The notes beneath the pieces were generated by a model. It ran no database searches and was not told where the DNA came from. It was given only the letters and a program-made list of their open reading frames with translations. 64,000 nt of DNA from NCBI GenBank assembly GCA_963576475.1, contig OY754973.1, forward strand, positions 13,328,753-13,392,752. The letters are read 5' to 3'. This document shows positions 11,611 through 22,609 of the stretch, piece after piece; position 1 is the first letter of the stretch, and each line of letters begins with the position of its first letter. Origin of the DNA: Molanna angustata (lineage: Eukaryota > Arthropoda > Insecta > Trichoptera > Molannidae). The translations under genes and the position numbers were made by a program.

Positions 11611-12072
11611 GGAAAAACATAAATTAATATATGTATTATAAGACTAAACATAAATTTATAGGTATATGAAGAGTTTTTATTAACAGATGCTAAATATAGC
11701 ATTAATTAAAGTTATGAAAATATATTTCTTTTTGAGTAAATATGGTTTGAGAAGTGAACATTAATATTGGAAAGTTTGTCTAGTTTTCCGATAAACTTTG
11801 GAGTTTCCGAAAATACATCCTTGTTGGACATTTCACAAAATCAACTTCATTTTTGGTCAAATTGAAATGTCGTGTCATTGACTGCGTGCCTAGAATTTCT
11901 GTGTTAATATTTTTTGAGAGAAAATCTTAAACTAAGATAAGTGAAGCATGTTGGTTAGTCATGTGACCTTGCAGTTCTTATTGTATTTTCAGCAAAAGAA
12001 GCATAATGTTATTAATATTATTTACGCAGTTTAATTCTTTGAAATCCTAATAATTTAAAATTTAATTTGATA
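11611..12072. other. Intronic AT-rich sequence, nothing recognised
   Basis: Part of odorant receptor intron 6. No repeat family or ORF recognised. Confidence 0.4.
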
Positions 12073-12283
12073 TTGCTTCTCGGGAAACTAACAGGTACTA
12101 TGTCAAATATGTATTTAACATGCACCCAATAACATGTTGCCACATTCTGAAGACTTGCGCTATTAATTGCCTCACAGATCTAGACTGAAAACACAATTAA
12201 AAACTATGTCTCCACCAGGAATCGAACCCGGGACCTTTGGATTAGCAGTCAGACACCCAACCAATTGAGCCACGAAGGCCGAC
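12073..12283 (-). mobile_element. SINE family 1, copy 1
   Basis: On the minus strand it starts GTCGGCCTTCGTGGCTCAAT, a tRNA-like A-box region, and has the B-box GGTTCGATTCC. It continues with a body (TTTTCAGTCTAGATCTGTGA) and ends ..CGAGAAGCAA. Four copies occur in the window (also 17840, 18873 and 26783). It is a tRNA-derived SINE and not a tRNA gene, because the conserved body extends about 130 bases beyond the tRNA part. Confidence 0.85.
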
Positions 12284-12996
12284 AATAATGGATTGTTGTT
12301 TGAATATTGTGCTAAATTAATAAAGGAAATATTCACTACTTACATTTGTGTATAATTGAATAAAGTGAGCATCAAGAGTGAGCATCAAAACCAGGAATAA
12401 AATAAAAAATACCTACCATCAAATCATTATATTCATAATATTTATCACATTATTGCTATGAAAAAAATCATAGTTTTACGAGAATAATGTATCATTATAC
12501 TATGATTTATTCCTATCTATTATGATTTTATACCTGCGTGTTATGATAGTTTTGGGTTGAGTTATCCAAAGCCATATATTATTTATGGAAATAATGTGAC
12601 GCATATACGCATTATGCTAGACAAAATAAAAATAATACACAATGCTTTTTCATTGTGAAGGGAATCCGGGTTTTTTATAACGGTCATAACTTTTGTCCAT
12701 TTTTCTTTTCCATCAGATTCGAATAGTTTCGATAACACAATCTTTTACTTCCTTGGAGCGGTTAAGAGTTTTCCAGTAATTGGAAAGAAAAATTAAATTT
12801 TCTGTCACGTTGCATGGGTATTTCCCAGGGATGGTAGGCAAGCACTTAATATTTATGACAAAAATAGAAAATTGTATTGATATTTCACGCATTTTTTTTA
12901 GCATATTGCCTAGTTTTTCCCTTAACAAGTATTGAGTGTTCAATATAAGTGTGGATCATCAACATGAATATAGGCATATCGAATACTCTTCATAAG
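12284..12996. other. Intronic AT-rich sequence, nothing recognised
   Basis: Contains repeated ATCATA/TATGAT words and a short minus-strand ORF (12713-12943) without recognisable domains. Confidence 0.4.
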
Positions 12997-13202
12997 TGTG
13001 GTGTATTAGAATACAGGGTATTGCCCCTTTCCTCGATAAAGGATATAAATACGGTTGAGACGCGATTCGCGGCGTCTAATCGCTTCCGCGCGCTATACGG
13101 ATGGCTAGGTATATAACAGTGTAGGTACTTGTTCGGCCAAGAGCTCTTCCACGAATAAACCGAGTATAACTTAACATATGTGTTTAATATATAAATCCCA
13201 CA
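12997..13202 (+). mobile_element. Possible solo LTR
   Basis: A 206-base segment starts TGTGG and ends CCACA. It contains a TATA-like GGATATAAATACGG followed by a GC-rich start region (GAGACGCGATTCGCGGCG) and an AATAAA signal at about 13154. This promoter-to-polyA layout in 200 bases fits an LTR. No internal retrovirus-like coding sequence flanks it and no 5 bp target duplication is visible (ATAAG versus TCAGG). Orientation is judged from the TATA-to-AATAAA order. Confidence 0.45.
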
Positions 13203-13301
13203 TCAGGACAAGACAATAAGTATCGACAGTAATTTGTTTGGAGCATAAACTTGTCCTTAAACGCTTTTAATTATAACAACCATTATTATAGTAAATCTTA
13301 C

Positions 13302-13463
13302 CGAAGAAAATGTTTCCAAAGACACGGATACCAGTCCAAAAGCTTCAATCGTCAAAGGTCTCTGAGTACGATTGATGAAGATTTGTAAATCTTTGCAAAG
13401 AAATCTTGCCATGTCACTGCACTCCCAACAACTCGAATAGCAAATTTCTCCCAGGATCCTTGC
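13302..13463 (-). CDS. Odorant receptor exon 6
   Basis: 54 codons between TTTTGTGTCAG and TCG^GTAAGA. It reads ARILGEICYSSCWECSDMA, then KDLQIFINRTQRPLTIEAFG and SVSLETFSS. The Y-W-E and R-x-x-P-x-x-I-x-A-x-G signatures precede helix 7 in this family. No lesion. Confidence 0.92.
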
Positions 13464-13534
13464 CTGACACAAAATAATAAACATGACATATTGAGGTTTT
13501 ACTCATGCTTTGAATATTTTGAACATAAGGTTCC

Positions 13535-13745
13535 CTGATGACGTCGAAAAGCTCGTAATAATGGGAAGTGTGGAGGGTAGAAAATCCAGAGTGCGCTCAC
13601 AGACCCGATGGAGTAACTTTGCAAAGTCCGCTCCAGAATCTTCATTCATCGAAGCACTTAGATCCTCCTAAGACAGTTATGCAGAATATTCGTCGAGTGA
13701 TTTGAGTGTAGCCGCCACTCTCAGTTACGAAGCTAAAGAGAAAGA
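13535..13745 (+). mobile_element. RTE-like RT C-terminal remnant
   Basis: Plus-strand translation shows IMGSVEGRKSRVRSQTRW followed by SFIEALRSS. This corresponds to the G-K-R-x-R-G-R-x-x-x-R-W tail found at the C-terminus of RTE-like reverse transcriptases. Heavily decayed; inside odorant receptor intron 5. Confidence 0.55.
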
Positions 13746-13785
13746 AGAGAAGTTTCACTCATCGTTCATATTAGTAGCAAGATTC

Positions 13786-13952
13786 CCGGACCGTGGACAA
13801 TTGACCGTATGCCCCTTTTACCCAATAATTGACCGTGCGGTGATTTGTACTCACGGTCAACTGTCCATATGGTAAATTGTCCTCACGGTCAATTGTGCTC
13901 ACGGTCCAGTGTCTATTCGAAAAAAACGGTGTACGGTCAATTGTCCGGACAC
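13786..13952. repeat. Short TIR element with internal CGGTCAATTGTCC repeats
   Basis: GGACAATTGACCGTA near the left and its reverse complement TACGGTCAATTGTCC near the right bound about 165 bases. CACGGTCAA(C/T)TGTCC-like words recur several times in between, in both orientations. Probably a small foldback element. Confidence 0.55.
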
Positions 13953-13994
13953 GTAGAAGCAAACAAGCGATTTAATGGACAATCGATTTTACGA

Positions 13995-14176
13995 AGAACT
14001 CCTAGAAATAGAGGAATATGTATGTGTAACAAATACATATACATCCTCATACATTCTCTAGTTTAAGCATAAAAGCTTGTGCTATCGGTGAACGAAATCG
14101 GTCGTGGCAGGAATCAAACTCTCAACCTCTGCATTACTAACCGAGATGGCTAGCTGCTCTACCACCATCCATCTAA
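13995..14176 (-). mobile_element. SINE family 3, copy 1
   Basis: The tRNA-like head on the minus strand (GGTGGTAGAGCAGCTAGCCA, degenerate B-box AGTTTGATTCC) is followed by GACCGATTTCGTTCACCGAT and an AGCACAAGC body. It matches 52085-52256 throughout. In odorant receptor intron 5. Confidence 0.75.
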
Positions 14177-14239
14177 AATGGAATATTGTTAATGTTTAGT
14201 TTTGTTTTAATTAACGGAATATTTTTAGGGCATTTGTAC

Positions 14240-14705
14240 TGCAAGTTTCTAAATAATATCTGCGAAGTTGATATATGGAGCTTACAAAAGATGTCACATA
14301 TCACCTCTTCTGAACGAACTACACTGGTTGAAATGTCCAAAACGAGTAGACTGTAAGGTACGACTGATGGTATTTAAGGCTCTGAACGACTTGGCTCCAC
14401 GCTACATCCAAGAACTGTGTCAAAATAATGTTCCATCAGGAAAACAGCTTACATTGAGATCCATCTGGATCAACCAACTCTTAAAGAATTGGACATAGTC
14501 AATAAGGCGACTTCCTATAATCGTGGTTTCAGTATGAACGGGCCTTTAATTTGGAATAAATTGCTCCTTGACATACCTGGAGATCAGAGCATCGACACCT
14601 TTGGTAGAGTTCTTATGACTGCTTTGTTTCGTAGAGCCAATAAATAAGATATAGCGCCCTTGGAGTGATCTTGTATCACTAAACGGCGCTTTATAAATTC
14701 TTCTT
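14240..14705 (+). mobile_element. L2/CR1-like LINE C-terminal fragment
   Basis: Reads RCHISPLLNELHWLKCPKRV and LMVFKALNDLAPRYIQELCQ, then in other frames the FSMNGPLIWNKLLLD-like block, which is the conserved RT C-terminal region of CR1/L2 LINEs. It ends in the short 3' UTR with AACGGCGCTTTATAAATTCT and a (TTATTA) tail. Frameshifted. In odorant receptor intron 5, antisense to the gene. Confidence 0.75.
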
Positions 14706-14751
14706 ATTATAATTAATAATAAAAATAAGGAAAAAATATAATTATACATAC

Positions 14752-14856
14752 CTTCTCAGATAATTTTGATCCAAGAAAACATGGAATGAAAAATTGAAGA
14801 ATACACACACTGAGAAGTAAAAGAAATAAAAGAGGATTTTCCCCATTTCCAAGTTT
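14752..14856 (-). CDS. Odorant receptor exon 5
   Basis: Exactly 35 codons between TGTCTTTCAG and AAG^GTATGT: a hydrophobic helix (LLFLLLLSVCILQFFIPCFL) then GSKLSEK. This matches the helix 6 region with its conserved cysteine and glycine. No lesion. Confidence 0.9.
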
Positions 14857-14877
14857 CTGAAAGACATTTTATTTACA

Positions 14878-15073
14878 TAAAATATTATAAAAAAATATAT
14901 TTAATTTTACGTTCTACTTAAATTTTTCCGCAAACGCGACTCCCATTCACCGGTATCGCTCTATGCTGAGCATCGTCAGAACCATTCTGATTGATAGAGC
15001 TGGTGAATGGGAGTCGCGTTGCGAAAAATTTAAGTAGAACGTAAAATTAAATATAATTTTTTCATAATTTTAG
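14878..15073. mobile_element. Foldback MITE, family D
   Basis: Arms of about 65 bases, nearly perfect: TTACGTTCTACTTAAATTTT..CGCGACTCCCATTCACC and its reverse complement. They enclose a loop of about 50 bases. The whole element fills most of odorant receptor intron 4. No coding capacity. Confidence 0.85.
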
Positions 15074-15263
15074 TTGATTATGGAGTTCTATCATGAAGTG
15101 ACAGTATCAAACATTGAAAAAATTAAAATATTATTTGATATTTATTAATAGACATGAAACAGGAATATAATTATTTAATGTTTGACAAACTTAATCAGAC
15201 ATTTATTTTTTGTTTCATTTAATTCAAGATATAGGTAAGATTATTTTAAATTTTTTTACATAC

Positions 15264-15363
15264 TTCAGTTACTTGAAATGCAGCAACACAAATTAGTAAC
15301 GGTGTTGCCATACATTGAGAGAATATAGAAGGACTTAGGATTTTTGATGAAATATCACAGAAT
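15264..15363 (-). CDS. Odorant receptor exon 4
   Basis: After acceptor TTTTTTAG^A the exon reads FCDISSKILSPSIFSQCMA then TPLLICVAAFQVTE, and ends at GAA^GTATGT in phase 0. The SPSIFSQ...ICVAAFQ pattern is the helix 5 signature of insect odorant receptors. No lesion. Confidence 0.9.
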
Positions 15364-16034
15364 CTAAAAAAAATCAAACATTTTACTAACACATATCTCT
15401 TCATCTTAAAATACTTGAGCTGTGTGCAGAGTTCAACGAGAAAAGGTCGTTGATCTTAATTCTTATTAATACAACAGTAGGTAGTATATTTCCCACTTCC
15501 TTTTCCCGCCAAAACTAATCGTTTATTTGTATTGATGGAGTTTTCATACAATGGCGCCTTTTACTTGCTTTTTTTTTTTTTTTTATTTATTTTTGTAAAA
15601 GGCGAGTACACATACTACATAACAATAAAATGAAGCAATTATATATATAGTGAAACATCCAAAACGAGTACCTATCTCGACTCACCTTTGAGTATCATAT
15701 TATGAAATTATCATACTAGTAATTGCAACAGAAATAAGGAAGAAATGGAGTATCGAGGAAGTAGGGAGGAGGATAGTGTGAGAACATAGTTCAAATATAA
15801 TTTTGGCTAGAGATATTTACACGACTCAACCATAGAAAATAACTTTTCTTTTTTTTCCCGCGCAAAAAAAATAATCACAGAGAGCGCAGATAAATAAATA
15901 TACAAAAATATTTTCCTTAGTCATTTCTTGCAATAACAGCTATAAATGCACAAAAATGCAAGATGAAAATCAACTTTAGTAAAAAAAAATATTGCCATCT
16001 TAATACCTAGATTAAAAGCTTTGAGGTCAACTAT
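15364..16034. other. Intronic AT-rich sequence with a poly-T tract
   Basis: Part of odorant receptor intron 3. A T16 run at about 15568-15584 next to TATTTATTTTTGT may be the tail of a minus-strand LINE. Nothing else recognised. Confidence 0.35.
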
Positions 16035-16110
16035 TCCAACTGTCGATTAGTTCAAGAGAATTTTACTCTCTTAACATATCGACAAAGTATCAAACCAAGA
16101 TACGCGAGAT
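16035..16110 (+). mobile_element. Helitron 5' end fragment
   Basis: TCCAACTGTCGATTAG, the GAGAATTTTACTCTC hairpin, TATCGACA and AAGATACGCGAGATTTGTAT match the start of the plus-strand Helitron copies (compare 60870). The remainder of the element is absent. Confidence 0.7.
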
Positions 16111-16703
16111 TTGTATGCAATGTAGCTAAAGGATTTGAGGGAACTTTTTGCATTTCACCAGGCTACATCAAATATTTTAGAGATAGAAAAATGTACAATA
16201 ATGATAAATTCAACGAGAAATGTCTTCAGCCTGATGTCAACAATGACTTGTCATAGAATGAAATTTCCGAACGTTATGTTGGTTTTCATACTTCGATATA
16301 AATCACAGAAAAAACACCTTTAAATCTTTTTATATACCTTTAAATACATTGGCGCCTAATGTTCAAAACATAGACGATGCAAAAAATGTGCCAAGATTGT
16401 TAAAAAAAACATTCTTAGACATTTGTACTTTGCTGGATAGTATTTTTTTCCATGGAATAAGTCTTTGTGGCTCAGAGAAATATGAAATGGTTTAGAAATA
16501 TGTTTAATTAATGAATTTTTTTGTTAAAAAATTAATCTAAATAAGTCTTATACCTAGTATGGCGGACGACATATTATTGTAAATTCAAAAGTTGTAATAA
16601 ATGGGCCGATTATGTTCTCTGTACAAGCAGATTGTGATGACAGATGTGAACAAATTTAATGTTAGTCAAGCTACGTCCAAATAAATAGAATGGAAAGCCT
16701 TAC

Positions 16704-16896
16704 TCGAAAATTCGATTATGTCGTTGTACGATGGAACTGATACTTTTTCTTAATTTATCTCTTTTCTCGTTATTTGAAATGAATTTCCCATTATTTTCTG
16801 AATCAGAAAACATGAAAAGATTCTCAAAATCTAAAATGATCAAGTCCATTTGACCAATTGAATGATGAAACAGTTGTAGCATGTAGCAAATGTATG
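16704..16896 (-). CDS. Odorant receptor exon 3
   Basis: Acceptor GATATTTTTCAG^CA joins the single G of exon 2 to read AYICYMLQLFHHSIGQMDL, continues to NEKRDKLRKSISSIVQRHNR and ends at the donor TTCGA^GTAAGG. The region from helix 4 to the intracellular loop ends with the RH-N motif typical of this receptor family. No lesion. Confidence 0.88.
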
Positions 16897-16983
16897 CTGA
16901 AAAATATCATATTGCACTTGATTAATACAATAAGTTGCAACCGTAAATGTAATGGAACTAACTTTATATGATAATATACTTAA

Positions 16984-17805
16984 GTTATTTATTTATTTTA
17001 TTTTTATTTTTAATATATTTTATAATACAAATCAATATATAAATTCACTAGTAATAATATTCTTACATATTTTTCCCTGCAGTACCTCATCAAAAAGATT
17101 ACAATCTTGTGCTTGATGAGGGAAGCACTTATAACAAAATAAAATATCAATACAAAGCAAAGTCAACATAAAAGTAAAAGTAATTAAATCAAATCATACA
17201 TGAACAAAAAAAAATCAAATAAACATCAAAAAAAGGTTGAAAATAAATGAAAAAGAAGAATACTCAAATGAGAAAACATATCAGAATACATATTCAAACC
17301 AAAAAAAAGAAAAACATGAAAATAATTGAAAAATGAGTAATATAGAATTATAGACGATTCAAATATATCAAAACACATAGGTATTCAAAAATAAAAAAAA
17401 TAAAATACTGGAAATTGAAACAAATCAAAACAACAAAATCGAAAACTGCTATTTTAGAAAGTTATTCTTTTATCTGCTTTAATTCATTTGGGAGGCAATT
17501 GAAAAATTTTATTCCCAAATAAATGTAGTTGTTTTGTAATTGTCCTGTATTACATTTGGGTATTTTAAAATCATTTTCGAATCGCAGAGACTTATTTTTT
17601 TCAATTTTTTGTATAACATTATCTTTGAAAATTTGCAAAATAGACACTTTTTTATAAATATTATCTACTTTGGGTATTTTGAACATGTCAAATAGTGTTG
17701 TAGTGGGGAAAGTGCGTGTTTTCTTAATTATAATTAAAATGTTCATAATCGAGTATAGCAAAATTATCAACCAATACTGAAACAAGAATAATAAAGTTTT
17801 CACAA
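16984..17805 (-). mobile_element. CR1-like LINE 3' fragment
   Basis: Minus-strand ORF 17462-17803 encodes an RT C-terminal block (FENDFKIPKCNTGQLQNN, YLGIKFFNCLPNELKQIK), the non-LTR pattern basic-x-P...x-Y-x-G-x-K-x-x-N-x-LP. It is followed by the A-rich 3' UTR and a (TAAA) tail that reappear at 2138-2709. 5'-truncated; in odorant receptor intron 2. Confidence 0.7.
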
Positions 17806-17839
17806 TTTGTATACAAAAAATATTTTATTGGTTTTCTTA

Positions 17840-18041
17840 TTGCTTATTGAGCGACCACAGGTACAATGTCAAATATTAATTTAACATGTACTCAATAATA
17901 AGTTGCTACATTCGTGAGATTTGAGATATTAGCCGACTCACAGATCCAGACTGAAAACACAATTAAAAACCACCGGGAATTGTACCCGAAATCTTTGGCT
18001 CAGGTGTCAGGTATCTTACCAACTGAGCTGCGAAGGCCGAC
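17840..18041 (-). mobile_element. SINE family 1, copy 2
   Basis: Ends with GTCGGCCTTCGCAGCTCAGT on the minus strand and carries the degenerate B-box GGTACAATTCC. The body matches copy 1. In odorant receptor intron 2. Confidence 0.8.
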
Positions 18042-18097
18042 ACTTTTTGATTATATTGTGGTAAATGTACTTCGCCACAACTTTATATGACATTTTT

Positions 18098-18830
18098 TTT
18101 AAAATCTCAATAGAGACGATGTTGTAATATTATAGGAGAACCAGAAACTCAAGGCACCTACAGGGCTGTCATCGGCTGGTTAAGGTGATCATTTTAGGCG
18201 CTTTCGCAACGTTCACCAATTATTTCTTCTTATTGAGTTGTACATTCATGAAAATATGTTAGTTTGAAAATATGCTGAAAAATTCCATCGCCATCTATGA
18301 AGTGACCAAGAACATACATATAGCACTCTAAATAGGATGATTTGCCAGAGGAAAGGGGAAAAAATCCAATGTTTGCGTAGGTATAAAAAATATTCGATTT
18401 ACACACACATTGGTACAAGTAGGTAAACAAGCCAAAAATGAAATAGTATTTCTTGCGCAGTTCAGGGGTGACACCTGTGCGAGACACTGTTATCTCATTT
18501 ATAAGGACTAGTGCTTTAATTGTTTACAAATAAACTAATTTCTCAATAGATGGCGTTACAAAAAAGGCTTTTCCGTTTACTTTATAGATGGCAATAGTAT
18601 AGTTCCTTGTGTTCAGGTGAATTGTTACACACTATTCAAATATATAGAACTTTCAAAAATTACATTGATAAGGGAACTCAATAAGAAGGCATAATTGTTG
18701 AACGTTTCGCAAGCGCATAAAGTAATCACGTAAACCAGCCGATGACAGGTCGTAAGCCCTGTAGGTGCCTCGAGTTCCTGGTTATTATTCAATATCCCAA
18801 CTTTGTCTCTATTGAGATGTTTAAAAAAAA
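18098..18830. mobile_element. Foldback element, family B, long copy
   Basis: Inverted ends: ATCTCAATAGAGACGATGTT at the left and its counterpart CAACTTTGTCTCTATTGAGA at the right. A second layer is AAGGCACCTACAGGGCT and TGTCATCGGCTGG with their reverse complements. The centre holds the CCAATGTTTGCGTA module and unrelated AT-rich DNA. In odorant receptor intron 2. Confidence 0.75.
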
Positions 18831-18872
18831 ATGACGAAGTAACCTTTTTGTAACGCCATATATTGACAAATT

Positions 18873-19085
18873 GTCGGCCTTCGTGTCTCTGTTGGTTATG
18901 TATCTGACTGCTGATCCAAGGCTCCCGGGTTCGATTCCCGGTGGAGACACAGTTTTTAATTGAGTTTTCAGTCTGAATCTGTGAGGCGATAAATATCGTA
19001 AGTCTCCAGAATGTGGCAACTTGTTATTGGGTGCGTGTTAAATAATTATTTGACTTAGCACCTGTTAGTTGCCCGAGAAGCTACA
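18873..19085 (+). mobile_element. SINE family 1, copy 3
   Basis: The best-preserved copy: GTCGGCCTTCGTGTCTCTGT head, intact B-box GGTTCGATTCCC, GGTGGAGACACAGTTTTTAA body and ..GCCCGAGAAGCTAC end. Antisense to the odorant receptor in intron 2. Confidence 0.88.
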
Positions 19086-19246
19086 ACTAATAATAAGAAT
19101 ACCAATAACTCCCGAAAGGGGAAAATTCAATGTTTGCGTATATGCAACAATAGGGGTATTCGATTCGCCACAACTGTAAACAATTAAAAGGAAAAAAGTT
19201 TTTTTTTTGGTATACTGAAAATAAATTATGTTAAAATTGAACTTAC

Positions 19247-19511
19247 CACCGTAGACATGCAAACATGTAAAAGAACTCAATAACTGCACAACATATTCGA
19301 TTTCAAAGAAAGGTGATTCTTGAAAATCAACGTTCGGAAACCAAACATCATAAATCATAGTTCGTTTTTTCCCTTCGTAATAATCCGTCAATGCGTATGA
19401 CCACAATTCAAACTTAAATTGAATTGTAAACAAGCATATGCCACAAGGCAGGAGAATATCCAGATACACGTGACTTTCCAAATCCATAATTGGTTTTTAA
19501 AAAACAACATT
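19247..19511 (-). CDS. Odorant receptor exon 2, with frameshift
   Basis: Acceptor TTTATTTCCAG^A completes the AGA codon left by exon 1. The first part reads [17 protein letters not shown] and a hydrophobic helix. Near 19420-19450 the frame must shift by one base to continue as [18 protein letters not shown], then [14 protein letters not shown] and [17 protein letters not shown]. The donor is GGTG^GTAAGT. The exon is 265 nt, but 266 (or 263) would satisfy the exon 3 phase, consistent with a single-base deletion. Confidence 0.85.
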
Positions 19512-19547
19512 CTGGAAATAAAGTATTTTTTAATTTATTTATCTTAT

Positions 19548-19612
19548 TTCATGTACAATGGCGGATTAATTGTCATAAGGCAGTTTCTTCCAATCAACCG
19601 AAGTAACGTGAT
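19548..19612 (-). mobile_element. CR1-like LINE 3' terminus
   Basis: GTACAATGGCGGATTAATTG and CAGTTTCTTCCAATCAACCG match the terminal bases of the 9945 and 10547 elements. Only the tip is present, directly next to the (TA)n tract. Confidence 0.55.
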
Positions 19613-20785
<1,173 letters not shown>

Positions 20786-20869
20786 CATTACTATTCTAAC
20801 ACACGTACACTGCAACAATATTACTCGCCAATAGCACGGCTTCATTATTTGGGTAATGCATACTCTGGT

Positions 20870-21345
20870 CTAGGCGATATTTATTACTTTTTATTGACAA
20901 AATATAGAAACTTATTGCATCAATATTTCCTGATGCAAAATGTCAATTTTATTTCCCTATAAGATGTTATTATTATTTTATCAATTACTCTTTTAATTTG
21001 AATTTATATTTAGTTTCATGGCTTATTTTTCAACTGTTTTTATGTTTCATTCTTTTTTGATGACACTTTTGAATTTACTTTATACCTAGGTATATAATTT
21101 ATACATGCTATTTTTGTTTCTTTTTGTTTTTGATATTTGTTTCTTTAAAAAATGTTTAGATAAAATATGCAAAAAATGTTCTGGTAGATATTTCGTACAT
21201 TTATACATCTCTTTTTGTTTTATTTTATAATATTATTGTATGTATGTATTAAACGTGTTTATACTATTTTATTTTGTATGTACTTGTAAAAGGCTATTTA
21301 GCCGTTGATGAAAATAATAAATAAATAAATAAATATACATAGTGA
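20870..21345 (+). mobile_element. Probable LINE 3' UTR remnant
   Basis: AT-rich sequence ends in ACTTGTAAAAGGCTATTTAG and a (TAAA)n tail. A similar ending (ACTTGTAAAAAAGG, then TTTTTAATAAATAAATAAAT) occurs at 40895-40945. No coding part is visible. Confidence 0.4.
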
Positions 21346-21471
21346 CTTGGTAGGTACCTACATTAAATTTATTATATTAAAAAAATAATAGAAATACAAA
21401 CACGTAACATTATTAAATATTAGCAATAAAGAAAGGAAGGGAATAGGGGTTGTGGGTTGTGGGAGGAGAGA

Positions 21472-21487
21472 GAGGATGAAGAAGGGT
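21472..21487. repeat. Target-site duplication of SINE family 4, left
   Basis: GAGGATGAAGAAGGGT here and at 21778-21793 are identical 16-mers bounding the SINE. Confidence 0.85.
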
Positions 21488-21777
21488 CCCCCCTTTTCCC
21501 CCTTTAGTGCTTTTATCCCGTTTGTATCGGGGTACGCATTGACCATGATCCTGGAATTGGCGAGTCTGGTTATTACATTGAAGCGACTGCCATCTGACCT
21601 TCGTAACCCTTGGAAAGGGGAACCAGACAAATTGAATCATGGCAACACATAGCTAGTGATATCAATCCGCACATAGATCAGTTTTTTTTTAAATCCTGAA
21701 TTGCGTGCCCCGCCCGGATTCGAACCGTCGTCGATCTCACTCATGTGAGGCGACGACCTTACCGCTGGGCTATCAAT
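21488..21777 (-). mobile_element. SINE family 4 (tRNA-derived)
   Basis: The tRNA-like head on the minus strand begins CATTGATAGCCCAGCGGTAA and holds an intact B-box GGTTCGAATCC, with A-box-like AGCCCAGCGG. A body of about 200 bases follows, ending in a G-rich tail. Perfect 16 bp direct repeats flank it. Located in odorant receptor intron 1. Confidence 0.85.
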
Positions 21778-21793
21778 GAGGATGAAGAAGGGT
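21778..21793. repeat. Target-site duplication of SINE family 4, right
   Basis: Second copy of GAGGATGAAGAAGGGT. Confidence 0.85.
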
Positions 21794-22009
21794 GTCAATT
21801 AAAAAATATTAGAGAAATATAGGTATATGTAAGAGATCAGGTAAAGGTATAAGAGGTCAGGTAAAGGTATAAGAGAGAGGTATAGAGGTCAGGTAAAGTA
21901 TAAGAGGTCAGTAACATTGGGGTACCTACTACATAGAGCCATCACCAACAGAGAATTATTCAAAGTCGTACTTCGGTTATATTCTGAAAACTATACCGTC
22001 TATCAGGTC

Positions 22010-22215
22010 GTCTATCAAGGGGACGATCGAGGGCCGTAGAGGGGGCTAGAAGAAGGCTGCTCTTCTGACTTCGAAACATTCGGGAATGAACCGGTATGAA
22101 GACTGTGGAGGAACTGTTTTGCGCTGTACAGAAAAGGATAGGCTTTCTCTATGGAGGACGTCAACGTCGGGGGGACCTGACATGACAGGAAAAAACGAAG
22201 AAGAAGAAGAAGAGA
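22010..22215 (+). mobile_element. RTE-like RT C-terminal fragment, (GAA)n tail
   Basis: Sense translation shows GTIEGRRGG, then LRNIREWTGMKTVEELFCAV. This is the G-R-R-x-G-R-R...W-L-R-N...EELFR tail of an insect endonuclease/reverse transcriptase LINE. It ends GACCTGACATGACAGG plus (GAA)n. Stops are present. Confidence 0.65.
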
Positions 22216-22339
22216 GGTATAACAAGTCGTCGTAATATCATAACTTGAGGTGTTTCTTAGTCTTACTGATTGTACTTGAATATACACATTAAAATAATAT
22301 TTTTTTGCTGAAGAAGCTTATTTTGGTTTTAAACCAGTT

Positions 22340-22525
22340 TCTTTTATTTTTTTCTCGTGTCATTTTAGGTCTCCTCGACGTTGACGACCACCATAGAGAA
22401 AGCCTCCCTGTCTTGGGCTGTGCGAAACAGCTCCTCCACAGTTCTCATACCGATCCATTCCCGGATGTTTCGAAGCCAGGAAAGTTGCCTTCTTCCGACC
22501 CCTCTACGACCCTCAATCTTGGTAT
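22340..22525 (-). mobile_element. Same RTE-like fragment, inverted copy
   Basis: Minus-strand translation: AKIEGRRGVGRRKLSWLRNI, REWIGMRTVEELFRTAQDRE, AFSMVVVNVEE. It is the inverted partner of 22010-22215, about 130 bases away, and could form a hairpin in the odorant receptor pre-mRNA (intron 1). A third copy is at 50915-51050. Confidence 0.7.
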
Positions 22526-22609
22526 ATTTTTAACCCCTCAGAAAATTCTTTTATGTATAAAATTTTTTTTTGGTACAAAAAATAGACTTCCATCTAAATT
22601 ATAATTTAC

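Noticed and set aside
12200..12283. Possible tRNA gene on the minus strand
   Set aside because: The same head and body recur four times, so it is SINE family 1.
18230..18487. 85-codon minus ORF as a receptor exon
   Set aside because: It lies inside the foldback element, has no receptor motif and the gene's phases are already satisfied without it.
21700..21777. Possible tRNA gene on the minus strand
   Set aside because: A-box and B-box are present, but the sequence is the head of a SINE with a body and 16 bp duplications, and the cloverleaf 3' half is not convincing.
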